Assembly (NCBI GenBank): GCA_002361735.1 | Contig: DETS01000030.1 | Location: 1-31,518 of the forward strand | From: Lachnospiraceae bacterium UBA3282 | GTDB lineage: Bacteria; Bacillota; Clostridia; Lachnospirales; Lachnospiraceae | Reading direction: 5' to 3' | Length of the DNA: 31,518 nucleotides | Shown here: piece after piece, positions 15,387 through 23,223 of the stretch | Layout of the letters: the number at the start of each line of letters is the position of its first letter | How positions within the stretch are numbered: the first letter of the stretch is position 1 | Made by a program: the position numbers and the translations under genes | The notes under the pieces: generated by a model | Told to the model about the DNA's origin: nothing | Seen by the model: the letters and a program-made list of their open reading frames with translations, nothing else | Databases searched by the model: none

Positions 15387-17189
15387 ATGAGAAAACTGTT
15401 GGTTTATCTGAAAGATTATAAGAAAGAGACCGTTCTGGCGCCTCTTTTTAAGATGCTGGAAGCAACGTTTGAGCTCTTTGTGCCGTTTGTGATGGCAAAT
15501 ATCATTGACTATGGGATAGGAGGGGCGGACGACGGCGCGGTGCTTCGATCGGGAGCGATCCTGGTCGCGCTGGGGCTGATCGGGCTGCTTTGTTCCATTA
15601 CAGCCCAGTATTTTGCGGCAAAGGCGGCGGTGGGCTTTTCTACGAAATTGAAACATGCTCTCTTTGACCATATCCAGAGTCTTTCCTTTACGGAAATCGA
15701 TACGTTGGGGACTTCTACGCTGATTACGCGTATGACGTCTGATGTCAATCAGGTGCAGAACGGTGTCAACATGGTGCTGCGCTTATTTCTGCGGTCTCCC
15801 TTTATCGTGTTCGGCGCAATGATCATGGCATTTCTCATCGATGTGAAGGCGGCGCTCATCTTTGTGGTGACGATACCGCTTCTCGCTGTGGTGGTTTTTG
15901 GAATCATGATGATCACCATGCCGCTTTACAAAAAGGTACAGGCAGGGCTTGATGCGGTGCTGCTTACGACCAGGGAGAACCTCACGGGCGCGCGTGTGAT
16001 TCGTGCTTTTCATAAGGAGGCGGAGGAGACGGAGCGTTTCGAGGAGAAGAACGTTGCGCTCACCAATTTACAGCTCTTTGTGGGAAAATTATCTGCATTG
16101 ACTAATCCGGTCACATATATTATTGTCAATGTGGCTACAATCGTTTTGCTCTATACGGGGGCTGTCCGCGTGGATGAGGCAATCATTTCTCAGGGGCAGG
16201 TGGTGGCTTTGGTCAACTATATGTCCCAAATCCTGGTGGAGCTGGTGAAGCTTGCCAATCTCATTATTTTAATCACCAAGGCGCTTGCCTGCGCAAATCG
16301 CATTGAGGGTATCCTGGAGGTAACGTCTTCCATGCAGTGGGGGGAGATGGCAGCAACGCCAGAGATAGCAGAAGGTATAGCTGCTTCGGTGGAGGACGGA
16401 GAGGCGGTTCGGGAAGCGGACAGGATGGCAGCGGTGGTACAGAATGGGAATACGGCGCCTGCCGTGGAATTTGACCACGTGCATCTGGCTTACGAGGGGG
16501 CGGGCGGGGAATCTCTCTCCGATATTCATATCACGGTAAAGAAGGGGCAGACTGTGGGTGTGATCGGCGGTACGGGTTCCGGAAAATCTTCTCTGGTCAA
16601 TATGATCCCCCGCTTTTATGATGCGACGAAAGGGACGGTCCGCATAGACGGCAGGGATGTGAAGACCTACGGTATGGAGGAATTGAGGGAAAAGGTAGGC
16701 ATTGTATTACAGCGTCCCGTGCTCTTTCGGGGAACGATTCGAGAAAATCTTCTCTGGGGCAGAGGGGATGCAAGTGACGAGGAGTTATGGGAAGCACTTT
16801 CCAGAGCACAGGCGAAGGAATTTGTGGAAGCCAAAGAGGGCGGCTTGGATGCGTTCGTAGCACAGGAGGGACGCAATCTTTCCGGCGGGCAGAGGCAACG
16901 ACTCACCATTGCCAGGGCATTGGTAGGAAATCCTGAGATCTTGATTCTGGACGACAGCGCTTCGGCGCTCGACTATGCGACGGAGGCGGCGCTTCGCACG
17001 GCAATCAGGGAACTGCCGAAAGAGACCACAGTCTTTATCGTGTCTCAGCGCGCTTCTTCTATCCGTCATGCGGATCAGATCATCGTGTTGGAGGACGGCG
17101 AGACGGCAGGGCTGGGAACGCATGAGGAACTGCTGGCGGGGTGTGAGGTCTATCAGGAGATCTACTACTCACAGTTCCCGAAAGAGTAG
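15387..17189 (+). CDS. ABC exporter half-transporter, degenerate-site subunit
   Basis: A 600-residue fusion of a six-helix membrane domain (residues about 15-310) and a nucleotide-binding domain (about 355-600). Walker A is GGTGSGKSS with K400, and the signature is a canonical LSGGQ (LSGGQRQR). The Walker B end is ILDDSAS: D523 replaces the catalytic glutamate, and Q554 (VSQRAS) replaces the switch histidine. These are the hallmarks of the non-catalytic partner in heterodimeric exporters such as BmrC/BmrD or TM287/288. The next gene supplies the complementary features. A 50-residue Glu/Ala-rich insertion precedes the nucleotide-binding domain. Substrate unknown; multidrug, lipid or peptide export are all possible. 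Confidence 0.92.
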   Translation: MRKLLVYLKDYKKETVLAPLFKMLEATFELFVPFVMANIIDYGIGGADDGAVLRSGAILVALGLIGLLCSITAQYFAAKAAVGFSTKLKHALFDHIQSLSFTEIDTLGTSTLITRMTSDVNQVQNGVNMVLRLFLRSPFIVFGAMIMAFLIDVKAALIFVVTIPLLAVVVFGIMMITMPLYKKVQAGLDAVLLTTRENLTGARVIRAFHKEAEETERFEEKNVALTNLQLFVGKLSALTNPVTYIIVNVATIVLLYTGAVRVDEAIISQGQVVALVNYMSQILVELVKLANLIILITKALACANRIEGILEVTSSMQWGEMAATPEIAEGIAASVEDGEAVREADRMAAVVQNGNTAPAVEFDHVHLAYEGAGGESLSDIHITVKKGQTVGVIGGTGSGKSSLVNMIPRFYDATKGTVRIDGRDVKTYGMEELREKVGIVLQRPVLFRGTIRENLLWGRGDASDEELWEALSRAQAKEFVEAKEGGLDAFVAQEGRNLSGGQRQRLTIARALVGNPEILILDDSASALDYATEAALRTAIRELPKETTVFIVSQRASSIRHADQIIVLEDGETAGLGTHEELLAGCEVYQEIYYSQFPKE

Positions 17190-17191
17190 AT

Positions 17192-17331
17192 GCTCGTGAA
17201 GATTGACATTTCTACCGCAGGCACGCTTGCGCTACCTTCCGCTCGCAGCGGTACATAATATGCCAAAATACGGCATGTAAGTACCGGCGGCTCCAGAGTA
17301 CCTGCTTGCAGAAATGTCAATCTTCATGAGC
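17192..17331. repeat. 140-bp long inverted repeat between the two ABC genes
   Basis: 22-base arms at 17192-17213 (GCTCGTGAAGATTGACATTT...) and 17310-17331 (...ATGTCAATCTTCATGAGC) are complementary except for one G/A difference that would be a G-U pair in RNA. They enclose smaller complementary segments: GCAGG/CCTGC near the arms and an imperfect CGGTAC...ATGCC / GGCAT...GTACCG stem with its loop around 17265. It fits exactly between the stop of the first gene and the leader of the second, with no coding content. It resembles a MITE-like or structured intergenic element; no transposase is near. Confidence 0.75.
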
Positions 17332-17367
17332 TGTCTTAGCCGGAAAAAAGTAAGAGAGGTATATAGT

Positions 17368-19116
17368 ATGAAAAATCAATCAGGACAAAAGGAGACGATT
17401 AAAAAGGTCCTGCGATATATCAGGAGATACTGGTTTTTGTTGGCGGTATCGATCGTTATGGCGACGGTGACGGTGGCGCTTACCCTGTATTTTCCTATAT
17501 TGACCGGTAGAGTCATTGATAAGATTATCGGCCCGAGTCAGGTGGATTTCCCGGCAATCTTTAACATCCTCAAACAGGCGGCGTTTGCCGTGGCTTTCAC
17601 GGCACTTGCGCAGTGGATTATGAATGTGTGCAACAATAGGATGACTTATCGGATCGTGCAGGACATTCGGAATGAGGCGTTTCACAAGATAGAAATCCTG
17701 CCCCTGAAATACATTGACGGACATTCCTATGGCGAAGTGGTCAGCCGTGTGATCGCGGATGTGGATCAGTTTGCGGATGGTCTGTTGATGGGCTTTACCC
17801 AGTTTTTTACGGGTGTCATCACCATTTTGGGGACACTGGGCTTTATGCTGAGTGTCAATGTGACCGTCACGGGTGTCGTTGTTATGGTGACACCTCTGTC
17901 ATTTTTTGTGGCAGGCTTTATTGCGAAGAAGACTTTTACCATGTTTAAGCTGCAGTCGGAGACAAGAGGGGAGCAGACGGCGTTTATAGAGGAAATGGTG
18001 GGGAATCAGAAAGTGGTACAGGCGTTTTCCCATGAGGACGAGGCACTTGCACAGTTTGACGAGATCAACGGGAGGCTGGAAGCCTGTTCTTTGCGGGCAA
18101 TTTTTTATTCTTCGCTGACCAACCCGTCGACCAGGTTCGTCAATAATCTGGTGTATGCGGGAGTGGCAGTGATTGGCGCTCTCTACGCGATCCGCGGCGG
18201 TATCAGCGTGGGGCAGCTCTCCTGTTTCCTTTCTTATGCCAATCAGTATACAAAGCCTTTTAATGAAATTTCCGGCGTGGTGACGGAATTACAGAACGCT
18301 CTTGCCTGCGCGGCGCGGATCTTTGAATTGATCGAGGAGACGCCGCAGATACCGGAGAAAGAGAATGCCATCGTCTTGCAGGATGTCAAAGGAAAAGTAG
18401 AACTTTCGCATGTGGATTTTTCCTATGTGCCGGATAAAAAGCTGATCACGGACTTTAATCTTGCCGTCAAGCCCGGGCAGCGGGTGGCGATCGTGGGACC
18501 GACCGGCTGTGGAAAAACGACCGTGATCAATCTGCTGATGCGGTTTTATGATGTGAACAGTGGAAAAATCTGTGTGGACGGGGCGGATATCAGGGAGGTG
18601 ACGAGAGAAAGCCTCAGAGAAAACTATGGTATGGTATTGCAGGAAACATGGCTGAAAACAGGGACGATTCGGGACAATATCGTGATGGGAAAACCGGAGG
18701 CCACCGACGAGGAAGTCATTGCCGCGGCAAAGGCATCTCATGCGCATAGCTTTATCAAGAGACTTTCCAAGGGGTATGATACCGTGATCGGTGAGGACGG
18801 AGGCAGTTTGTCGCAGGGACAGAAGCAGCTTCTTTGTATTACCAGAGTGATGCTCTGTCTGCCGCCGATGCTGATTTTGGACGAGGCAACATCTTCTATT
18901 GATACCAGAACGGAAATCAGGATTCAGAAAGCATTTGCCACCATGATGCAGGGAAGGACCAGCTTTATTGTCGCTCATAGGCTTTCTACGATACGGGAGG
19001 CGGATGTGATCCTCGTGATGAAAGACGGCAATATCATTGAGCAGGGAAATCATGAGACTTTGCTGGAACAGAAAGGTTTTTATGCGAAGCTTTATGAGAG
19101 TCAGTTTGCTTCCTGA
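17368..19116 (+). CDS. ABC exporter half-transporter, catalytic subunit
   Basis: A 582-residue half-transporter with six membrane helices (about residues 22-310) and a nucleotide-binding domain (about 345-582). Walker A is GPTGCGKTT, Walker B ends ILDEATSSID with the catalytic E506 present, and the switch histidine H537 is present (VAHRLSTI). Its signature, however, is LSQGQ (481-485) instead of LSGGQ. Thus its intact Walker B pairs with the LSGGQ of the upstream subunit, while its weak signature pairs with that subunit's degenerate site: one working ATP site per heterodimer. The start at 17368 follows AAGAGAGG; an upstream in-frame ATG at 17314 falls inside the long inverted repeat. Substrate unknown. 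Confidence 0.92.
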   Translation: MKNQSGQKETIKKVLRYIRRYWFLLAVSIVMATVTVALTLYFPILTGRVIDKIIGPSQVDFPAIFNILKQAAFAVAFTALAQWIMNVCNNRMTYRIVQDIRNEAFHKIEILPLKYIDGHSYGEVVSRVIADVDQFADGLLMGFTQFFTGVITILGTLGFMLSVNVTVTGVVVMVTPLSFFVAGFIAKKTFTMFKLQSETRGEQTAFIEEMVGNQKVVQAFSHEDEALAQFDEINGRLEACSLRAIFYSSLTNPSTRFVNNLVYAGVAVIGALYAIRGGISVGQLSCFLSYANQYTKPFNEISGVVTELQNALACAARIFELIEETPQIPEKENAIVLQDVKGKVELSHVDFSYVPDKKLITDFNLAVKPGQRVAIVGPTGCGKTTVINLLMRFYDVNSGKICVDGADIREVTRESLRENYGMVLQETWLKTGTIRDNIVMGKPEATDEEVIAAAKASHAHSFIKRLSKGYDTVIGEDGGSLSQGQKQLLCITRVMLCLPPMLILDEATSSIDTRTEIRIQKAFATMMQGRTSFIVAHRLSTIREADVILVMKDGNIIEQGNHETLLEQKGFYAKLYESQFAS

Positions 19117-19120
19117 CAGG

Positions 19121-19654
19121 TCAGCCTTCCTCCAAGTTGTCTGCTGACTCTGACGAAGGCTGATAATAGGAACCGTCGCGGTTGTAATCCATAGCTTCAG
19201 AGCGGATATCCGTAATCACGCCGTCCTCCCAGGAAAAGACGAGATAGCGGTAGACCACAGAGTGCGCACTCAGATAATCTTCGTTTGTGAGAAAGGCGAG
19301 CAGCCCCTCTTTTTCGATGTTGTTCTCCTCACAAAAGCTGTCAAGATGTAATGCCGTGCCGTCCACAAAGAAGGAGGGCAGGATGGTGGTGAGGGCAGTG
19401 TCGAAAGGAATGTCCTCGGCGGGGATGGTCAGATAATCACCGTCGCCGATCGAGGTGAGAATAGGGTAATCCTTGTAGGCGGCAAGGAAAGCATCCGAAT
19501 CGTCACCGATCTTTACGCCGCGTATGGTCTGCGATGTCTCCGCATCCAGGTCATAATCGGTGGTAGATAAGAAAAACTGTTTCTCTTCTCCGCAGCCAAT
19601 CAGAAGGAGAGAGAGGAAAAAAGTCAATATCAGGGAAATGGCATTTCTTTTCAT
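19121..19654 (-). CDS. putative lipoprotein of unknown function
   Basis: A 177-residue protein with a type II signal peptide (MKRNAISLILTFFLSLLLIGC, lipobox LLIG-C with Cys21), predicting a lipid-anchored surface protein. The mature part is acidic and contains TIRGVKIGDDSDAFLAAYKDYPIL, which resembles the repeated 'GxxxGDSxxDVxxxYG' style segment of small extracytoplasmic lipoproteins. No catalytic motif is visible. The ribosome binding site on the minus strand is AAGGGA six bases before the ATG. It converges with the ABC exporter gene with only four bases between them, and the tRNA-Trp gene with its terminator lies upstream. Function unknown. Confidence 0.85.
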   Translation of the reverse strand: MKRNAISLILTFFLSLLLIGCGEEKQFFLSTTDYDLDAETSQTIRGVKIGDDSDAFLAAYKDYPILTSIGDGDYLTIPAEDIPFDTALTTILPSFFVDGTALHLDSFCEENNIEKEGLLAFLTNEDYLSAHSVVYRYLVFSWEDGVITDIRSEAMDYNRDGSYYQPSSESADNLEEG

Positions 19655-19727
19655 GAAGTTCCCTTTCCGGAGCCGGGCTCCTGTGACGTGTGTTTTACGG
19701 CAGATTTCCTCCGATGGGATTGCACAT

Positions 19728-19755
19728 AAAAAACCCGCGAGCGGCAGCTTGCGGG
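19728..19755 (-). terminator. rho-independent terminator of tRNA-Trp
   Basis: On the minus strand CCCGCAAGC (19755-19747) pairs with GCTCGCGGG (19742-19734), with one mismatch, followed at once by six T residues (19733-19728). It is eight bases past the tRNA 3' end and separates it from the lipoprotein gene. Confidence 0.85.
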
Positions 19756-19763
19756 TATCATAA

Positions 19764-19834
19764 CAGGGGCAGTAGGAATCGAACCCACATCGATGGTTTT
19801 GGAGACCACTGTTCTACCTTTGAACTATGCCCCT
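19764..19834 (-). tRNA. tRNA-Trp (CCA anticodon)
   Basis: The minus strand folds as a tRNA of 71 nt: 7-bp acceptor AGGGGCA/TGCCCCT, D arm AGTTCAAAGGTAGAAC, anticodon stem GTGGT/ACCAT with loop CTCCAAA (anticodon CCA), T arm TGTGGGTTCGAATCCTACTG. The discriminator base is G as expected for tRNA-Trp. The 3' CCA is not encoded and must be added after transcription. Confidence 0.95.
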
Positions 19835-19869
19835 ACGTTTGCAGCGGACTAAGAAAACCGCCGAAAATC

Positions 19870-19898
19870 ATTATAGCATAGGTGGGAGATTGGTGCAA
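19870..19898 (-). promoter_or_regulatory. promoter of tRNA-Trp
   Basis: On the minus strand TTGCAC (19898-19893) is followed after 17 bases by a perfect TATAAT (19875-19870). Transcription would begin near 19863, about 28 bases before the mature tRNA 5' end. Confidence 0.65.
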
Positions 19899-20024
19899 CC
19901 TGCAATTTAGATAAATTTATGGCAAAGTAATTTTAGAAGCCGAACATTTGCCGAGATGAGAAGGATTCTCAAAATCGGGCAGAGGATTCGGGTGTGACGT
20001 AAGGGGCAGAAAGGCGGTAAGCGT

Positions 20025-20450
20025 ATGTTGGAACAGGCAGGCAGGATGTTTGATGATATGGCGGGGATGTTGAGCCGTATCAAAAAGAAAGTTTACGGTG
20101 AGAGGATGGCGTATTTTCGTGAAAAGAACGCGGAAACGATCTCAGAGATGATTCATTTTGCAGAGCAGGAAGAGGCGGCACAGGTCGCGAAAGCGCTTGC
20201 GGACGCGGTGGAGGCACGCTTTGGCAAACGGGGGAAAATAAGCGGCAGAAACCAGATGGACATCAACCTGATGATGATCTACTATGTTTTCCCGGCAATC
20301 CTTTTAACGGAAAGCGAGTGCGCGGTGATGCTTGCCGATGCGATCCGCGATGAATGGCGGGGGCGGTTTCGGGACAGTGAGCAGCTGGACTATACCACTT
20401 ATGAGGAGCTCAGTAATACTTTTAAGGAGAAGTTTTTGGGGATGTTTTAA
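20025..20450 (+). CDS. hypothetical protein, 141 aa
   Basis: A soluble 141-residue protein, mostly alpha-helical by composition, without signal peptide or membrane segment. The N-terminal part is charged (GMLSRIKKKVYGERMAYFREKNAETI); the middle has a hydrophobic helix (DINLMMIYYVFPAILLTES, about 79-97), and the end is LSNTFKEKFLGMF. I do not recognise a family. The start at 20025 has only a modest AAAGGCGG ribosome binding site. It lies alone between divergent tRNA-Trp and convergent GH42 genes; the ~120 bases upstream show no clear promoter. Function unknown. Confidence 0.75.
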   Translation: MLEQAGRMFDDMAGMLSRIKKKVYGERMAYFREKNAETISEMIHFAEQEEAAQVAKALADAVEARFGKRGKISGRNQMDINLMMIYYVFPAILLTESECAVMLADAIRDEWRGRFRDSEQLDYTTYEELSNTFKEKFLGMF

Positions 20451-20453
20451 ACT

Positions 20454-20494
20454 CAGCGCGGCGGCACATACAGCCGCGCTGCCAAATCTTTTTT
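20454..20494. terminator. terminator between the 141-aa gene and the convergent GH42 gene
   Basis: CAGCGCGGC (20454-20462) pairs perfectly with GCCGCGCTG (20473-20481), followed on the plus strand by CCAAATC and a run of six T residues. This ends the plus-strand gene. The minus-strand side has only ...AGTTTAAAAC beyond the stem, which could give partial termination of the GH42 transcript. Confidence 0.8.
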
Positions 20495-22337
20495 ACAGTT
20501 CTTCCAAAATCAGGAAGTCCCAACGGGAGAGGGTGAGAGGGTCACCGTCCTTGACTATGATGGTCGATGTTGCTTCCGGAGCTGTACTGCCGCTGCGGGG
20601 AGTTTCATCCCTGCCGTCCAAAGATTCCTGTCCGGAAAGCAGCACGCGGGCGTCCGCGCCGTGATAGACGGTTTCCTGCGCTTCTTCGGAATAATTAAAA
20701 TAGTAAGTGATTTCTTTTTGTAAGTCGTTTGTGCCCCGTTTGACGATCAGGGGATAGGCGGCGGCTTCTTCTCCGGCAATGCCTGCTTTTTCACAGAGAA
20801 AGCCCAGCAGTTTTTTGACGATATCCATATCGGTATAGCAGCCCAGATAAGCGGCATAGCCCTGACCGTATCGGTTTCCCGTGACGGCGGCGCAGTCGCC
20901 CCAGTGTGGGTGGTCGTAGAGGGCGAGCGTTTCCGCGGTGTCGGGCAGGAGCAGTTCCATCCAGTGGCGGACGCAATCATGATGCCTCTGCTGCACCGAT
21001 TCCGATACAGAATGTTGGTTGACCGATTCAGTCATATCCACCGCTCTTAATCCCACCTCCACAGCGTCCGTAAACTGGTCATAAGTCATACCAAACACGT
21101 CCGTCAGACCGTGGGGCAGATCGTCATGCCAAATTTTCAGCATCCTGTCGGCAACCGCCGTGCGGAAGGTGGCAAGCAGAACACCGCCTGCCGCAACATA
21201 GCGTTTTAGGGCATCCACCATGGTGTCGGAGACGCTGTAGAGCGCCGGCGTGATCAACAACTTATAGTGACCAAATAAGTCAATATCGTCTTCCGCGGAA
21301 AGAATATCGCACTCTATATTCATTTCATAGAGGGCGTCATAAAATTGACGGAAGATTTCGTTATAGCCAAGTCCGCCGCCGGTAGGGAACCACTGGAGGG
21401 CGGTCAGGGATTCATTGTCCAGCAGGATTGCCACGGGACAGTGCTTTTTCAGATTGACCAGGTGAGTACCGTACTTGGCAAAGTCCGCCCCGATGCGGCA
21501 GGCTTCCCGGTAGGTGGCATTTTCTTTCAGATTATGACTTAAAACGCCCTTCCAGTAGGATTCTATGGCATTGTGGATGGAGTGCCAGTGCCAGTATTCC
21601 ACACAGTTTGCGCCGTTTGCCAGATGGCTGAACGCCTGTAAGCGCAGCTGCCCGGGATAGGAGAGCCAGCCGTGGTTGCCCTGCGCCTCTGTTTCCAGCA
21701 CCAGATAATTGTCCTTTTTCAAAGAGCGGGCGATGGCGCCGCGCACATCGGGGAAATCTTCCCAAGTGTTGATACGGTTGCTCCAGTAATCCAGCCCCCA
21801 GGCTTCGTTTAGGCGTTCTAAGTCGTCTTGAAACAATTCCCGTACATAAGTTACAAACTTTTTCTGCGCGTAGACGGAGCAGGTGTCGTAGGATTTCGTC
21901 TCATTATCGAGCTGGAAGCCGATCACATGGTCATATGGCTGTACTTCCTCCATCAGTCTGCGGATGATGCGTTCCGCATGCATTAAGTACATGGGATGGC
22001 AAATATCCATGTTTTGTCTGTGCCCGTAGCGACCCGGTCCGTTATGCGTTTCTGTGATGATATCGGGATATTTGCGCACAAGCCAGGTAGGGACCGCATA
22101 GGTGGGAGTGCCAACAATCACCTGAATGCCGTGCTTTTTCGAGCAGGATAGCATTCGGTGCAGGTGGGTAAAATCAAAGATATTCTCCTGCGGTTCCCAG
22201 GTGCTCCAGGTGGACTCCGCGATGCGAATCACATTCATGCCCGCTTTTTTCATCATTTCCATATCCGTTTCAATGCGGTCTGTCGGAAGATATTCGTCAT
22301 AGTAGGCGGCGCCAAAGAGAAGTTTGTCTGTTTTCAT
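20493..22337 (-). CDS. GH42-type beta-galactosidase with an apparent internal deletion
   Basis: The 614-residue protein opens with a GH42 TIM barrel (FGAAYYDEY, NVIRIAESTWSTWEP) and has the acid/base motif QLDNE with E146. It then passes through LNEAWGLDYWSNRINTW to DVRGAIARSLKKDNYLVLETEAQ, where E215 is the expected nucleophile, and ends with an A-type trimerisation domain (LLITPALYSVSD) and a beta C-domain. In GH42 enzymes the two glutamates are about 160-170 residues apart; here only 69. About 100 residues, the strand 5/6 region, are missing in frame near residues 200-205 (about 21725-21740). It is probably inactive or badly altered, although the rest is intact. The ATG at 22337 has GGAGG five bases upstream. 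No transporter or regulator is adjacent. Confidence 0.85.
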   Translation of the reverse strand: MKTDKLLFGAAYYDEYLPTDRIETDMEMMKKAGMNVIRIAESTWSTWEPQENIFDFTHLHRMLSCSKKHGIQVIVGTPTYAVPTWLVRKYPDIITETHNGPGRYGHRQNMDICHPMYLMHAERIIRRLMEEVQPYDHVIGFQLDNETKSYDTCSVYAQKKFVTYVRELFQDDLERLNEAWGLDYWSNRINTWEDFPDVRGAIARSLKKDNYLVLETEAQGNHGWLSYPGQLRLQAFSHLANGANCVEYWHWHSIHNAIESYWKGVLSHNLKENATYREACRIGADFAKYGTHLVNLKKHCPVAILLDNESLTALQWFPTGGGLGYNEIFRQFYDALYEMNIECDILSAEDDIDLFGHYKLLITPALYSVSDTMVDALKRYVAAGGVLLATFRTAVADRMLKIWHDDLPHGLTDVFGMTYDQFTDAVEVGLRAVDMTESVNQHSVSESVQQRHHDCVRHWMELLLPDTAETLALYDHPHWGDCAAVTGNRYGQGYAAYLGCYTDMDIVKKLLGFLCEKAGIAGEEAAAYPLIVKRGTNDLQKEITYYFNYSEEAQETVYHGADARVLLSGQESLDGRDETPRSGSTAPEATSTIIVKDGDPLTLSRWDFLILEEL

Positions 22338-22341
22338 CGTT

Positions 22342-22436
22342 ACCTCCATGCCAGAGCTCTTTTTGTGAAGTCACGCGCCAAGAATTTCAAATTCCCGGCT
22401 GCGATTTTTTACGCCTTTTTCGGAAAGCTTTCCCGA
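22342..22436 (-). repeat. leader repeat family A, copy 4 (minus strand, before GH42)
   Basis: Read on the minus strand, ATCGCAG leads into hairpin 3 (22399-22377), arms GCCGGGAATT/AATTCTTGGC around TGA. Two of its pairs are G-U, allowed in RNA but mismatched in DNA of the other strand. The tail CGCGTGACTTCACAAAAAGAG then reaches the GGAGG of the GH42 gene, as in copies 1 and 3. Further upstream a CGGGAAAGCTTTCCG palindrome (22435-22421) stands where hairpin 2 would be. Hairpin 1 is not recognisable. Confidence 0.7.
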
Positions 22437-22535
22437 TAAAATGGATATCATTAGTGTACCATAAGTGTATCGCGTATAAAATAAAAAAATTTCCTTATAA
22501 TATCCTTTATCAAATGATCGCGGTGCGGCGATTCA

Positions 22536-22554
22536 GAGAATGCGGCGCATTCTC
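22536..22554. repeat. near-perfect palindrome upstream of spoVAA
   Basis: GAGAATGCG (22536-22544) and CGCATTCTC (22546-22554) are perfect inverted 9-mers separated by one base. It could be an operator for spoVAA or the divergent GH42 gene. The surrounding 22437-22535 is AT-rich and shows a TATAAT without a convincing -35; no sigma-G consensus could be confirmed by eye. Confidence 0.5.
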
Positions 22555-22587
22555 CTGTAAATGACATGTGATGGGAATGAGAAAGTT

Positions 22588-23223
22588 ATGTCAACCAACA
22601 GTACGACAATCTACTTAAAAGCGGAGCAGAATGTGGAGGTGCAGAAGCCCGAGGTATGCGTGAAAGACATTGCGACGCTTACCTGTGCGGATTCCCATGT
22701 GCTTGCAAAGGCGAAATCCCTTAAGTTGTGGCAGTTCCGGGAGGGTGCGTGCAAGCGGCAGGTAATCGGTATCTTACGCGTTATTGAGGAGATTGAAAAA
22801 GCCTGTCCCGGCGCGAGTGTGGAGAATTTGGGAGAGACGGATGTGCTGGTGGAGTGGATCAGTGTGGACAGGCACAAAGGCTTTCGTCAATGGTGTAAAC
22901 TTGCTTTTGTATCTTTGGTCAGCTTTTTCGGTACGGCTTTCACCATTATGGCGTTTCACAACGATATCGGGATCAACGAGGTCTTTTCGAAAATATATGA
23001 GATGGTGACGGGACTTCCGAGCGACGGCTACGGCATTTTGGAACTTTCCTATTCCGTGGGGCTGGCGGTGGGCATCATTGTTTTCTTTAATCACATCGGC
23101 GGCAGGAGGCTTACCAAGGATCCTACTCCGATCGAGGTGGAGATGAGGATCTATGAGGAGGATGTGAATAAGGCGCTGATCGCGACGGCGGACAGGGAGG
23201 GAAAGACCATTGATGTTTCTTAG
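22588..23223 (+). CDS. spoVAA: stage V sporulation protein AA
   Basis: SpoVAA belongs to the SpoVA complex of the spore inner membrane, which moves dipicolinic acid in during sporulation and out during germination. The protein from the ATG at 22588 is 211 residues: a soluble N-terminal domain (about 1-105, with EVCVKDIATLTCAD typical of the family), two membrane segments (about 112-135 and 155-178) and the conserved DPTPIEVEMRIYEEDVNKALI end. The ribosome binding site is weak, so the start is moderately certain; an in-frame ATG at 22561 exists. Its end overlaps spoVAB, indicating translational coupling. Sporulation genes of this kind are read in the forespore (sigma-G). Confidence 0.9.
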   Translation: MSTNSTTIYLKAEQNVEVQKPEVCVKDIATLTCADSHVLAKAKSLKLWQFREGACKRQVIGILRVIEEIEKACPGASVENLGETDVLVEWISVDRHKGFRQWCKLAFVSLVSFFGTAFTIMAFHNDIGINEVFSKIYEMVTGLPSDGYGILELSYSVGLAVGIIVFFNHIGGRRLTKDPTPIEVEMRIYEEDVNKALIATADREGKTIDVS

